A stretch of DNA of 64,000 nucleotides, from assembly GCF_037975245.1 (NCBI RefSeq), contig NC_092569.1, forward strand, positions 11,381,001-11,445,000, read 5' to 3'. The position numbers were made by a program, and so were the translations under genes. The DNA comes from Apostichopus japonicus. Its lineage: Eukaryota; Echinodermata; Holothuroidea; Aspidochirotida; Stichopodidae. Shown piece after piece: positions 1-12,165 of the stretch (position 1 is the first letter of the stretch; each line of letters begins with the position of its first letter). The notes beneath the pieces were generated by a model, which was not told where the DNA came from, did no database searches, and worked only from the letters and a program-made list of their open reading frames with translations.

Positions 1-1354
1 TGTGCATGGACGCTGTGTCGTCTGTTTCTTTCGATGTTATTGGTCACCATCAACGAACCCTTTGATGAGCAATACATTTGTTACCTTGCCTGCCTTCATT
101 GACGTAAACTTCATAACATGCGAATGTATCCTGGCAACATCCGTAACCAATGGTAACGTAACTGTTAGGAAAGCCCTTACCCAAACCCTTGCTGACGTCA
201 TCATTACCTTCCCTTGGGAGACTTACACATTGAATGAAAACAAATCTGTTTCAAAGAGTCGATGTTGAATTGCAACACGAAGCTTACTGGGATATATAAT
301 AATATGTCATTGAGAAAAAGTGATGTCTATCTATCAAGCTCTAAACTGAGTTATTATTCTTGTTGATGCCCCGTTATCATTGCCTTGAGTGGTTCAACCC
401 TCCCATCCCTCTTCGTTTCTGTCTCTCCCCCTACCTCATCCCCTACTTTCCTTCTTCTCATTCCTTCGTTTTTAAAGAGGAGAGATTTAAACAATTAAGT
501 TTAAAACATGTTTGTCCTTAATTAGGCATAAACGGTACTCGGATTTCCTTCATAGGCCAGTAAATAATCACATCTTTATTTGGGTCGCAAAATGAGTACA
601 CCACGGCACGACGCATATCTAGGGCACGTGTCACAATGGTCAATGTTAACGTTACCAGCAGGTCTAATGGAATGTTCAGAGAGAATCGATTCATTCGCGT
701 TTTAGCTGTGTGAGATTCGGACGGTAATTTGATGTAAATATATTGAAAGAAGTAGACGTTGTGTATTGTAACGCACAAACAGTTTCCTTATGGGGAAAAC
801 AGCTAATTTTTCTGTTTAAGATTGGCATAATATTGGGAAAATAAAATAAGATTGGCAAAATAAACAAAATTTGAATTGTTTACAATCTGATGCAAACTCA
901 ATAAATTATTACGTTGCAAAAGTTTCAATTGACTAGGCTCATGAAATTAAATTAATCTATGTATGATTTTCCTGCAGATTGCTGAAATGGTTACTAAATT
1001 GATACCATTTGATATATAATTAATTTGCACCACAATGTTGATTTTTTTCATTGAAAACTGTTAATACAAGTAACCATAGTGTTGAAATTGCAATGCAACA
1101 GAATATTAACAAAGAGTTCTTAATATTAAAACGACACTTCTACGGTTCCGTATTTTCTGAAACCAACGATTTAAACGTTCCAAGATGACACAAGGAGAGT
1201 AACAATTTCTACTGTCAGTATTTAGGCCATTATCACGTAACAAATTGTGTTATTACAAATGCTACACAAAATGTTATGAAATAAAATTGTCACACGATGT
1301 TTCGAAGAACACAATATTTAAATCAAGTTGTTAAGTGGCAGTGTCGGTGTGTGA

Positions 1355-1381
1355 GGGGGTGGGTTGGGTGGTTTGGGTGGG
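1355..1381 (+). other. G-quadruplex-like G-rich run
   Basis: A run of one five-G tract and four GGG tracts separated by 1-6 bases on the plus strand. It fits the G3+N1-7 quadruplex pattern and lies about 470 bp beyond the stop of gene A, on the strand opposite its coding sense. Whether it folds in vivo is unknown. Confidence 0.5.
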
Positions 1382-1503
1382 TGCTAAAACCATACGGATA
1401 CCTTGCTCGTTTCTGTCATTTTCAGGTCACACCGGGCTTTATCCATCATCCAGTGTAATTAGGATTTGAAATAAATAACTTGGTAAATATGAGAAAAGAA
1501 GTG

Positions 1504-1537
1504 TTTATTTTTCTCAAGGTTGTAATTTCAATTTATT
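1504..1537 (-). promoter_or_regulatory. candidate polyadenylation signals of FREP gene A
   Basis: Two AATAAA hexamers on the minus strand (seen as TTTATT at 1504-1509 and 1532-1537), about 315-345 bp downstream of the gene A stop codon. The distance is reasonable for a 3' UTR, but AATAAA is common by chance in DNA this AT-rich. Confidence 0.3.
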
Positions 1538-1851
1538 GTTTAGAATATTCAACGTTATATTTCTTTTAAATGAGCAAACATTGATAATAGAACAAGAAAC
1601 ATGTCCATTACTACGGTGCATTGCGTTGATATATCTTGATATACATTAACGTCATCACTGGAGTATTTTCATTGTTTTCCTGTACTTTATTGTGACGTCG
1701 ATGTACTTTTCTTCAATATCAGTCACGTGATTTTTCTATCCATATTTCAAGTAAGATGATTTCTATATACTTATTGAAGAAAAGGAAACAACTTCGATCT
1801 GCTGAAATATTTGTATACGCATTTTTGTCTAGAAATCCCTCGTACTCTCTG

Positions 1852-4800
1852 CTAAAAGGGACGAATCTTCATTTCTGTATATTTGATGTTGAAATAACTG
1901 CCGGGTAAGTAATACCAATAAGGACTGCTATAACTACCTCGGCTGGCATGGTAGTTTCCATTGAGGTTGGAATAATGACAACTCTTGTACCACCAGGCAC
2001 CGTGATAATTAACAGCACAGTTAGAACTATAAACATCGTTGTCACTGTCCTTGGTACTGAACTGGTAGTTGAGGTGATATCGAAGAGCATAACCATCAGG
2101 GTTGCTGCGAGAGTCTGCAAAGAAGAACGAAGAACAGATATATAAACATTCTATCTAATGTCACTGAAATACAGACATATTGATTAGCTTGAAATGAGAG
2201 TTTAATTTATTAAGAGTTTCATTAAGAATTATCGTTTATGGTTCATTATTCCACTTATTGCAAATTAAATGTTATCTTTTTTTTTAAATTTTATACCACA
2301 ATTATATTTCGGTACTGCTGAATCACATATGCTGTAATATCTAAGAACAAAATATATAAAATAAAATACAAAACATGACGTATAATAAGGTGTATCAAAA
2401 GCGTTCATACTGTTTTCAATGAAATAAACCGCAGTAAAGTATGTTAACTAATACGGCATCATTGTTGCAAGTAAATGACTCAAAAGCAAACATTGTGGCC
2501 TGAAACTTGGTTTTGCCCTTCTGATACAGTTAAATGATGCTAATTTTAATTTTGTGCAATTGTATATTCGAAAAAAAGTATTGTATACATATTGCATGAT
2601 TTTTGCGTGGACGTGTGTGCATAGGTCAGTGTATAACAGAGGTTTCTATGTGTAGGTCTGAAAGTGGACAAGAACATGGTATGAGAATGATTCACTTTGC
2701 TGTTGATGTTTAATGGATTAGGTAATCTAATTAGTGTCTTTGTTTTACTTATTTATGAAAGGAAGGATACAAATCTCAAGAAGAGAAATACGGATAAATC
2801 AATCCATCCACTCGTCATCGTGTTAATATATTATTGCATTATCACTGCAAATCATTTATTTATGTAAGTCTTCGGTCAAATATATGTAGGAAACCTTATA
2901 ATATATTCCCAAGATAACACATAATAAAGAACATTTAACTACGTACAGACCGTAGAAGCATTTATAGTTTTAGAATTGTTCAAATATCTAAATGATGTGT
3001 ATGTAACCAACTAAATTGTAACAAACCCGCTGTTCCACTGTAGGTTCCAAGTTGAGATAACCGATATTTGTCGCTTTCGTCATTAATCCGGAAGTTGTCA
3101 AACTTGGCATAGTATGGAGTACCATCTCTGTTCACCAGATCGATCCTAATTTCATATCTCTTTTGATTGGTCAAGTTAGAAAGCTTATCATTTCCAAGCC
3201 AAAACTCGTGGTCTAATTCTCCAAAACCTTCTTTGTAGCTGTCCCATCCGAGGTAGAAATCCTCGGTTCCATCCACACGACGCTGAAAAACCTTTGTTTA
3301 AAAGTGTGAATAAGAGGAATACTTTTGTCATGATCAAATATAGCAAGCGATTAACTAAATTGTCAACATTCTTAGAAACATTAGAGTTGAATATCGTAGA
3401 CTTAAACGAATTTGAAGGAACTGATAAAGAAAAACCTCTTTAAAACATTTTTATTTAATTTATTTCCATTACATAGATCGTTCGTTCTACTGCAGATATT
3501 AGCCTGTAATGAGAGTATGACAAAATGACAATTCGCTTGAAAGGGATCTTTAAATCGTGAGAGAGCAGATACATAGTAATGGCTTCAGTGTGGATATTTT
3601 TCCTGAAGGAAAATACAGTTCAGTATTTGTTCACTATAAGAATATATTATATTTGCATATTTTACTGGTCGTTTTATATTCGATATAGAATGGAACAGGG
3701 TTATTTTGATATATGGTAACTGTGGTTTAAAGTGAATTCATTAAGAACGAATATCCATTTTTATTTATAGCCTTGTATCAATAACGGTCACTACACTGGT
3801 TTGTGATTTTGTTTGTCTATTCTACTACAATCGACCAGAAGGTATATTCTATGACTGTTGTACTTGTGTGCACAACAGTGCTTTGTAGTGCAATGTAATG
3901 CATTGTATTTTCTTACGTGCAGCTAGGGTATTGATTGTGTTTGTTACAGAACAATGTAGTGTAGTATTGTGTGTTCATCGTGGTTCAATATCTAAAGTGT
4001 AGTTTAATACAGTGTATTACCGATTAAGTGTGATCAATGCGGTTATGATCAATGGAATGACTTACCGTCCATCCTCCTCCGTCAGACATGTTGCAGTAAA
4101 CCTCAAAGGCCTCGCCGGTCCACCCAGTTGGTTTGATTCTGTATATATCGTTATCCACGGATCCATCCTCGTAAATTTCCTGACAATCTTTAGGATGGCA
4201 TGCATATTCTTCATCCCATGTGATCTGCCCGTTGGTACAAACACCTTTTCTTGTACATCCAGGGTTCACGTAAGAGCCACCTTCCTGAAACACAAAATTA
4301 TTCTTTACTTTAATGTTTACAGATTATATTTAACCCTGATGTTGTTTTTCTTATCATCCATGGTAAATACTGTTCTGTATTGTAATGTCCCTTTGTAAGC
4401 ACTAAAATTCCCTACGCGGAGTAAACTATAATTTGGCAGGTATTCCTATAACTGCTTAGTTGAATGGACTCAAAAATAATTCATATATTGGAATTTTATT
4501 GAACTTATATTGCATTCATTATAAAAGATAATATTTTCAGTGACTGACTGGTTATATGGAGAAAGCTTAAACAATGCTGTTGTTTGCAGAATAGTTGTTG
4601 GAAACTGTCATAGTGAATATTCTTTGACATATAGCTCCAGATTTGACTGCCTAAAAGTTTACAAATCAAATGAAAAACAAACAACTTACTGGAATAACTG
4701 TTTGTCCCTCTGATTCGTAACATCCACACTGTTCTTGAGGTACACAGTCTGATCCCTTCATGAAGTATCCATCGGAACAAACACAGGCTTCGGCATCATT

Positions 4801-6929
4801 ACAGACCCCATCCTGACACACTTCTGGAGCACGACAAGTCCGCTGACAGGAGTTACTGCAGTTTCTATAGACCATGTTGTAGGGACAAAGTGTTATAACG
4901 TCTGCGGGAATAAATATGTCGGTAAAATTGAAACATATTGATGATGTAAACTTCGTTGTGTATTTTAACTGCAATGAATATGCTGTGAAACTTGTATCAA
5001 ATGTCAATATTACAACATACTCCATCAGAAAAACAAACACATGGCCAGGTGTAAATGATCTCTAGCGATATCATCATATATTGTTATTGTTCTTAGATAA
5101 GCTCTTAACATACGTGGCAACTGTTTACCTGACAAAACTGAATCCATTAGTTGTCAGCCTAAAAATGAAGAAGTAATTTCCTTAAGTTACTGTTTCACAT
5201 AATAGTAATACAAATAGCAAATGGAAGGTACAAGTAACACTGATGATTGGGTAAACATGGGCAGACCCACGAAGTAAACAGTAAGGCAGTGTGGCACATG
5301 GGTCGTTAAAGCTGATTCCCATGTAGAGGAATCTGCGGTCGCTCTCCCAGAAAAAAGTTTCGACTTTAGATTGCCGATTTAGGCTATAAATTATGTCTAA
5401 TATTAGACTTTTAGTTAAGAATGTGCCAATAACTACAGTTGTTTGTGTTTGCGTTGAAGGGGAGGGGGTGGGGGTGGGGGTCATCACAGGTTTCTGGATC
5501 CGCGCATGATACAGCTATATGAAGTTCAAGCTGCCAATTGTGGTGAACTAAAGGTCATCTGACCCGATAACTGGGCTAAGGGGAACAAATAGTAAGGATA
5601 TTAAGCAGAAATGTTGATATTACTTACCTGTTCTTCCAGAAAAATTTCCGAGACTGAACAACTTGAAGTTGCTGAATTCATCACTAATGCGGAAGTTATC
5701 GTAAGAAACACGGATTAAGGAACCATGTGATGATGTCATCTCAATTACCAATTGATACTTCTTTTGATTGGTCAAGTAAGAAAGCCTCTCATTACCGAGC
5801 CAGAATTCCTGAGATAAAAAGCCGAAGCCAGACTTGTAGCTGTCCCAGTCACGACTGAAGTCGATGGAGCCGTCAATGCGACGTTGTATTACCTAACAGT
5901 GTAAATGATTTAGGAAATGATATCAAAGTCATTAATGTGTGTATTGTGAATATACGTCACTAGAAATCATTCTTTTGGCAAAGATAGTCTTTAATGCTAA
6001 ATATCAGGATACGCATGCTGTGTATTATGTATGCGCATCTACATATTGTGGTATCACACGGAAAAATTGGTAAATAAAAAGGGGGAGGGAAAGAGAAACA
6101 GAATAAGAGAGAAAGAAACATGTAAAAGTAAATCGACTGTAGAGACCTACCGTCCATCCACCAGAACTGTCTGCGTTATCACAGTAAACCTCAAACGGTT
6201 CTAGATAACCATCTGGTTTGATCATGAAGACACCAGTAGAGTTATGAGATGAACATTGCTCCTGGACTTCTCTGCAATCTCTCGGGTAATTCGATTGTTG
6301 GTAGAAGAAAAACGACGAACCTAGTACGTCCAAGAAAGTAAATTGGTTTGCTTTTGAGAGTTGATAAACAGTGAAGTTTATATAAAATGTAATTGTTATG
6401 TCTAACTAGCATGCGATGAATCTAAATATTAGCGTATTATAATATTAATGTATTTAGCACGCTGTATTGCCTGCTCTAGCTGATATCCAACTTATCATTT
6501 GAAGGACACAAATCTTTCGAAATCGAAAGAAAACGAAAGGTAAATTTGTATAAAACATTCACAAGAAATGATCACTGAATGTTAATAATAATTGCTAAGG
6601 AAGTAACATCATAAATATAACATAAACCTATGTATTCAAACAATTCTAATGATATTTAATTATGACGTCTTACCTGAAGACTTCACTTACATAACATTAA
6701 AGGACTGCAAAGTTAACTTACTTAAACTATTATCACTGACCGTTTAATAACCACTGATTAGGAAATAGCATCATAATTATAACGTTAATCCACATATTCG
6801 TAAAATTGTTATGTTACTAAATCATGACGTCATATTTTGATAACTCATTTACATAAGATTAGAGGCCTGCCAAGTTCACTTACCTACACTAGTATCACCA
6901 GTGTTGTCATTGATTGTCTGTAGAGCATC
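1852..6929 (-). CDS. fibrinogen-related protein A: partial FBG - TIL - TILa - full FBG (5' exon missing)
   Basis: Seven exons on the minus strand: 6929-6884, 6320-6151, 5892-5628, 4901-4690, 4284-4066, 3291-3027 and 2114-1852. All are bounded by AG/GT and joined in phase into 480 codons including the stop. In order they encode a 15-residue linker; a fibrinogen (FBG) start (NYPRDCREV...GGWT); the FBG middle (VIQRRIDG, EFWLGNERLSYLTNQKKY); a ten-cysteine TIL domain (CPYNMVYRNC to QEQCGC); a TILa-like segment (EGGSYVNPGC) running into a second FBG start (DCQEIYEDG, CNMSDGGGWT); a second FBG middle (VFQRRVDG); and the FBG C-terminus with Ca-site DSDND, then NCAVNYHGAWWYKSCHYSNLNG, ending EMKIRPF. 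The first FBG domain lacks its C-terminal exon; the TIL exon replaces it in the same phase. No signal-peptide exon was found upstream, although the 6929 exon starts in phase 0 as expected after one. Probably a secreted lectin-like protein; ligand unknown. Confidence 0.85.
5459..5480 (+). other. G-quadruplex motif in an intron of gene A
   Basis: Four tracts of four or five G separated by single A or T bases, a textbook quadruplex pattern on the plus strand (C-rich on the coding strand). It lies in the intron between the first FBG-middle exon (ending 5628) and the TIL exon (starting 4901). This is the junction where the usual C-terminal FBG exon is absent. Confidence 0.6.
6594..6915. repeat. 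~160-bp tandem duplication containing the linker exon of gene A
   Basis: Two head-to-tail copies, about 6594-6756 and 6757-6915, share blocks such as the AT-rich region around GACGTC and the CACTTACATAA/TTTACATAAG stretch followed by ACTTAC. The right copy carries the functional-looking 46-nt linker exon 6929-6884 with a GTAAGT donor. The corresponding stretch in the left copy (about 6722-6765) keeps a TAAGT-like end but has in-frame stops on the minus strand. It looks like a decayed duplicate of the exon. Confidence 0.5.
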
Positions 6930-8092
6930 CTGTTAAAAATTAATACAAAATATAACAGCGCAGTTAATTGGCAAATTTACGTATTCAGGTGTAACTAAGG
7001 TGATGTATACTTTACTCAGTATTTTAAATGACTGATATGCTGCAGTGCAGGGTGTGGTAATTGTGTGTGTGTGTGTGTGCATGGGAGGGGTGGTGCTGGC
7101 TTGGTGACAATACCGTCGTGCCAATCTCGCCACTTATTGCTACATGCGAAAACAATCTGGGAGGTGAGTAGGTTGATGGAACGAGTTGGAACTTTCTAGT
7201 TCCCAGTGCAACAATGTAATTAATCAGGCTATTGTTTCGAATTGTAAACTCGTTTAACAAATGCTTATCCATTTAACCTCTAATTTTGAAGCTTGTTTGT
7301 TTATATCAAATACACAATCTTAACGGAGAGTATATCATTTGAAACGAATGACGATATAACGACACTGCTATTACCCTAATAAACCTAGATATATGTTACG
7401 TTTTGTAAAATAAACAAATGAATTCACAACTTCGCATATTTATGTTGAAAGCGTTACAAAGCCATTAGACGAACAAGTTTAGGAAAAGGCAATTACCCTA
7501 ACGTAGATATTCTATCTAGTACTTTGATATATATATATATGTGCCTCTTTAACATAAACGAAGTATCATTTAGCAATAATTTCCTGGTTGGCACAAATAT
7601 AACAAACATATTGCGCTACGAAAATCACTCTGGGGAAGTTGTGACAACAAAATCACAATACTTGTATTGGCAGTAATGATAAAGTCACGAAAAACAATAT
7701 TTTTAATTTAAAGGAAGAATAGTCAATGACAAGATTTCCTTGTTTTTTTAAAAGACAAAAGATTTCTCAAAAATCGTGTTTTTTGAAATAGCAGTCACAA
7801 TTAGATAAAGAAAGGCACAAAAGTTATTAAGCTGTGAGCAATTAAATATTACTGTATCTTGGAGCATTTGTAATAAGAGCTCTTCGAAGTAACATTCTTC
7901 ATCAGAAGCGAACCAGGCGGCTGCGTAGAGTACGTTTAAGATAACATCAATATTACAACGAGAACCCTAAATTAGCAAACATGTTGCGAAATGGGTTGAC
8001 AATTTTGTATATAATATTCGATGTATGTGGCCCCCCGTGCTCTCATCACCTTAGTCACCAAACTACAACTACTTAGAGAAATATTTTAGCTT

Positions 8093-8231
8093 CAAATCAC
8101 CAAGGCCTAGAGACACAAGTTAGTTACATAACCACCACTGCCTAGAGACAGACTTTAGTAACAAAACCTCCATGGCCTTAGAGACACAATTTAGTCACTA
8201 AACCACCATGGTCTAGAAACACACTCTCATC
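8093..8231. repeat. short minisatellite, ~35-bp unit, about four copies
   Basis: Four diverged head-to-tail units of about 35 bp built around the core CACCATGGCCTAGAGACACA followed by a TTTAGT-containing stretch. Units start near 8093, 8130, 8165 and 8201. They differ by substitutions and small indels, so the array is not recent. Confidence 0.6.
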
Positions 8232-10584
8232 TCTTTCCCAATAAATATTCAGCTGTATTAATTTAAAATAAAATTTTGTTAACAATTTGAAGATACACAG
8301 TCATCATCATTTCCGCGGTAGAAATGTTTTTCAAGAAAGATTAAAAGAAGTATTATTTTCTGGGCGACGGGGAGAATCCTACATCCTGTCATTTACTGTT
8401 TTTTTTTTCTTTTGTATCTGAGAATTACACTAACAAGGATATCACCATGACAAAGAAGTTAGGAATTTGTTCCCTTTTTGTTGATGATTCAAACGTTGTT
8501 AACTAATCAAACGGGAAAATCTAATTCTTGAAAAAAATATTATACCTTCCTGGTATACAATGATTGGATGGGAATATCCTGATTTTGCTCCAAACTAGTG
8601 AGTTTTGTCATTCTATAAGATCTTAGTTTGCAAAAATTTACAGTAAGGAAATATTGAAATAAATTGGAACAGATGCTTCTAAGATATTTTCCACACGTTT
8701 CAAGCAGACTTTATCAGCAATGGTGTAAATTTAACATTAACCAAACATATACGCTATGCCCGAAAGTAAAGAAGACTTTATTTTATAAAAACTAAATTTA
8801 TTTAATGTTTTTAAAATAAGTACCAATGAATTAATACCAAAGTACGGGGCTACAATTTTGTTTAAAAAAATAACAAAACATACACAGCTATCAGCTGGAT
8901 TTCCCGATGCAGATTTTTGTAACAGAGACTTGTCAAAAATTGGGTGATAATTTTCTGTGTTACGAGGTGTAAAATACATTGCAAACAAAATCTCTGCTTT
9001 CATGGTGAGGGGAGGGACTTTAATTTTGAGTTATAATTACTATTATAATATTATAATATCCCGATTCTGTTCCAGACTTGTGAATGATTTCACTCTGTGA
9101 AAGATCGATTAAAAAAAAAAAAATACTCGCACGTCGGAAAATTCTACCAGATATTTTGATTTAGTGTTATACGGTGCAAGCAGACATTTCCAACAATAGC
9201 ATAAAGTAAAAAAAAAAAAGATGTGTTCTAACATGTGTTTCATGAAATGACCATCGACCGATTTCCTGCAGTGCGAAAACTTAATGATTTGAATTTATTT
9301 CATGATTAAAAAAAAAGCATACAAAAATATGGAAAAGGGGTTATTACTAATATAGTGTCAAATATTTTCGTCCTTGAAGTTAGCTTCACAATTTCTGGCA
9401 TCGGAATGCTCCTCATAGTTATATTTCAGCAAATTACTTACGACCGTACAGCAAAATCTCAATAAATTTGAATTTAAATGAAACTTATGGATACTGGTAC
9501 AACAGTAACTACAGGGTCGGCTCCTAGGCAAGAAAACATGAGATGTAAAACAGAATTTGCTCGTGTAATATTTCGACCGATTGAAAGGTTTAAATAAACT
9601 TATATTATATAACACGTTGATCCGTTATCATGCTCTTCTAACAATACAGAGCAAATGCAGTTCTGAATGCGTTTATTTCCTACTTTGAATCGATAAATCA
9701 TTTTGTTAACACAAGACTATATTTTGGTTGGAAAGAACTGCGTCATTTGAAGTTCCAATTCAATAATGATTACAATTATAAAAGTTTAAGACAAATTAAA
9801 AATTATTTACTGGAGACGGTGTATGTCACATTACTAAAGGTAAACCGCATTTGTCTATTTTTTTACTACTGAAAAAATGCTTACGTCTTATAAAATAGCA
9901 ATGAAGAGGAAATGCTGATGGTTTTCTCAATGTATCATTTAACGTTACATGTGTCCGTAACATTGTTATCATTTACGAATCATATCTTTACAGAGCGATA
10001 ATATTCATAATTCATAATTGTGAAACATCAGTGAATAGACGTCGGAAAAAGCAACCGAAAGTAAAAATGAATTTAAATTAACGAAACACGTCTTTTTTCT
10101 AGATGTGTATTAGAAATTCTGATTTGCAATTTTTCAACATTTACGACAGATAACAGTTGAAATAATCAGACAAAACCCCTTAGAATATTTGTCACTACTT
10201 GGACAATGCACGAGTATGATAGATGCCGTTTATTTTCAATATAATTTTATGATATATATAATTCTAGTCCTTACAAAATGTTGTTTGCGACTTGATTGTT
10301 TGTTCCTCTAACCATTAAAAAATACTTTTACCTAAACTATTGATCCCAGCAAATAGAGATTATATTTACATTTTTATAACAAAATAAAACAAAAAAGTAG
10401 AGAAAAAGTGTATGTTCTGTAGGAATCATATCCTCCCAAATCCCAAATCCAGGTTTTCAGAATGGATATCGAAATTGGATTGCTTAACTTTTTTAAAAAC
10501 AAGAAACTGCTTTCAATTAAATTTAGATTTAAAGAAACAGAGTTAAAATAAGCTTTTTATTCCGATATAGAAAATTTGGAAATA

Positions 10585-12165
10585 TCAGAGTTTGACACAG
10601 GTATATCTTACGTAAACTTGCAGGTCTATGTATAACGTCACTAATTTGATTGGCTCTAAAGGTTCCATTGTTTCGTAAATTTTGAAAGTGAAGAAATAGG
10701 TAAGAAAGAAAATATTTAGATGATGATATGTGATAGCTTTTGATTATTGGCATATTATTTAGAACTGGAAGTTGTTACTAAAGTTACATGGCTTAAAGCG
10801 TATACTAATTAAATTTATGTAGAAAAGAAATTACAGTTTGAGTCAGTGATATAATTCAACATATGATTATTTTGGCTAAGCTCCACGATCGGAAATTATA
10901 TTAAATAAAACATTTAGAAAACGTTGTGTAAATAACACTAATGTATACGGTGGGATGCAATAGCTTGCTATTTTCAAATAATTTGTTACAGGCTTTTCTA
11001 TAAACTTTACATTTTTGTATCCTCTTTTAAATATGCTTGAAATAAATTTTCAGTTAGCGCTAAACATGACGGCAAAATTACTTTCATCGACTAGGTTGTT
11101 GCGCCAAAATGTTATGATAAGATTTATCGTTTAAACAAACAAATTTAGAAAGAGAGTGACATAATACAGTTTGGAGATATAACACGATTTAGTAAAAGTC
11201 CGTTTTGTAAAAAAATTGATAATAAAGACGCTACACATATAAAATTTGGTAACACAGAAATTAAATGCTTTGATAATATTCTAAACCCAAAAATTGTAAA
11301 TGCAAAGGAACCTTGTTCCTAGTTTGACTTTCAGACTTGTTTTCAATTGTAATCTTAAAAGGCAGCATATTTCATTAAAACAAATTATTGTTATATAAAC
11401 GTGAATTTGAATTAATTGACGCAGGTACATAATACTTTAACTATCCGATCTAGGTAAACGTTACTAATTTAATTTGGATCTAAGATTCCGATGTTTCGAA
11501 AATTTTGAAAGTGAAGCAAGAGGTAAGAAACACAATAGTAAGATAATGAGATGAAATAGCTTTTGATCATTGGCATATTATTTGGAACTGGAAGCTGTTA
11601 CTAAAATTAAATGACTTAAATCGTTTACTAATTAAATTTATGTAGAATAGAAATTACAGCTTGAGCCCAGTGATAGAATTTAACATATGATCATTTTGCT
11701 AAGTTCCACGATCTTAAATGATAATAAATAAAACATTTAAACAATTGTGTGTGAATACCACTAATATATCGGTGAATGCAATAGCTTGATTTGTTAGACG
11801 ATTTCCTATAAACTTTTTATTCTCTTTTAAATATGCTTGAAATGAATTTTCAGTTAGCGCTAAACATGACGGCCAAATTATTTTCGAATAGTATGTTTTA
11901 CAATTTCGAGAGAAAACACGATTTATTGAAAGTCAGTTTTGTAAACTTGAAAAAAAAAACTTGAATAAAGACGCCACACATATAATATTTGGTAACAAGG
12001 AAATTAAATGCTTTGGTAAAATTCAAACAAACTACTTGTAAATGCAAAAATACGTTGTTCTTCTTTGACTTTTCCGACTTTTATTTATTGTTATCTTAAA
12101 AGGCAGCATATTTCAATAAAAAAAATTGTTGTTATATAAACGTATTTCAGATTTGAATGAATCGA
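10585..12165. repeat. tandem duplication, unit about 0.75-0.83 kb, two copies
   Basis: About 10585-11415 and 11420-12165 are the same sequence in the same orientation with many substitutions and indels. Shared landmarks in the same order include TTTTGAAAGTGAAG, TTGGCATATTATTT.GAACTGGAAG, ACTAATTAAATTTATGTAGAA, CAGTTAGCGCTAAACATGAC and TTAAAAGGCAGCATATTTCA. No coding potential is conserved between the copies, so this is non-coding or decayed duplicated DNA. Confidence 0.75.

Larger units (their letters stand above)
1..1851. other. 3' flank of FREP gene A, no gene recognised
   Basis: No convincing exon was found on either strand in this AT-rich stretch. Two short open frames (about 2-268 plus and 518-778 minus) have no recognisable domain, no supporting splice sites and ordinary AT-rich composition, so they are not called. 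The region probably contains the 3' UTR of the minus-strand FREP gene A, which stops at 1852. It also holds a G-rich run at 1355-1381 and candidate polyadenylation signals near 1504-1537. Confidence 0.5.

Noticed and set aside
2-778. Two open frames of 86-88 codons, one on each strand, at the left end
   Set aside because: No domain, no splice context and ordinary AT-rich composition; could be chance.
4012-4398. 128-codon plus-strand open frame
   Set aside because: It is antisense to the TILa/FBG exon of gene A, which has clear domain motifs and splice sites.
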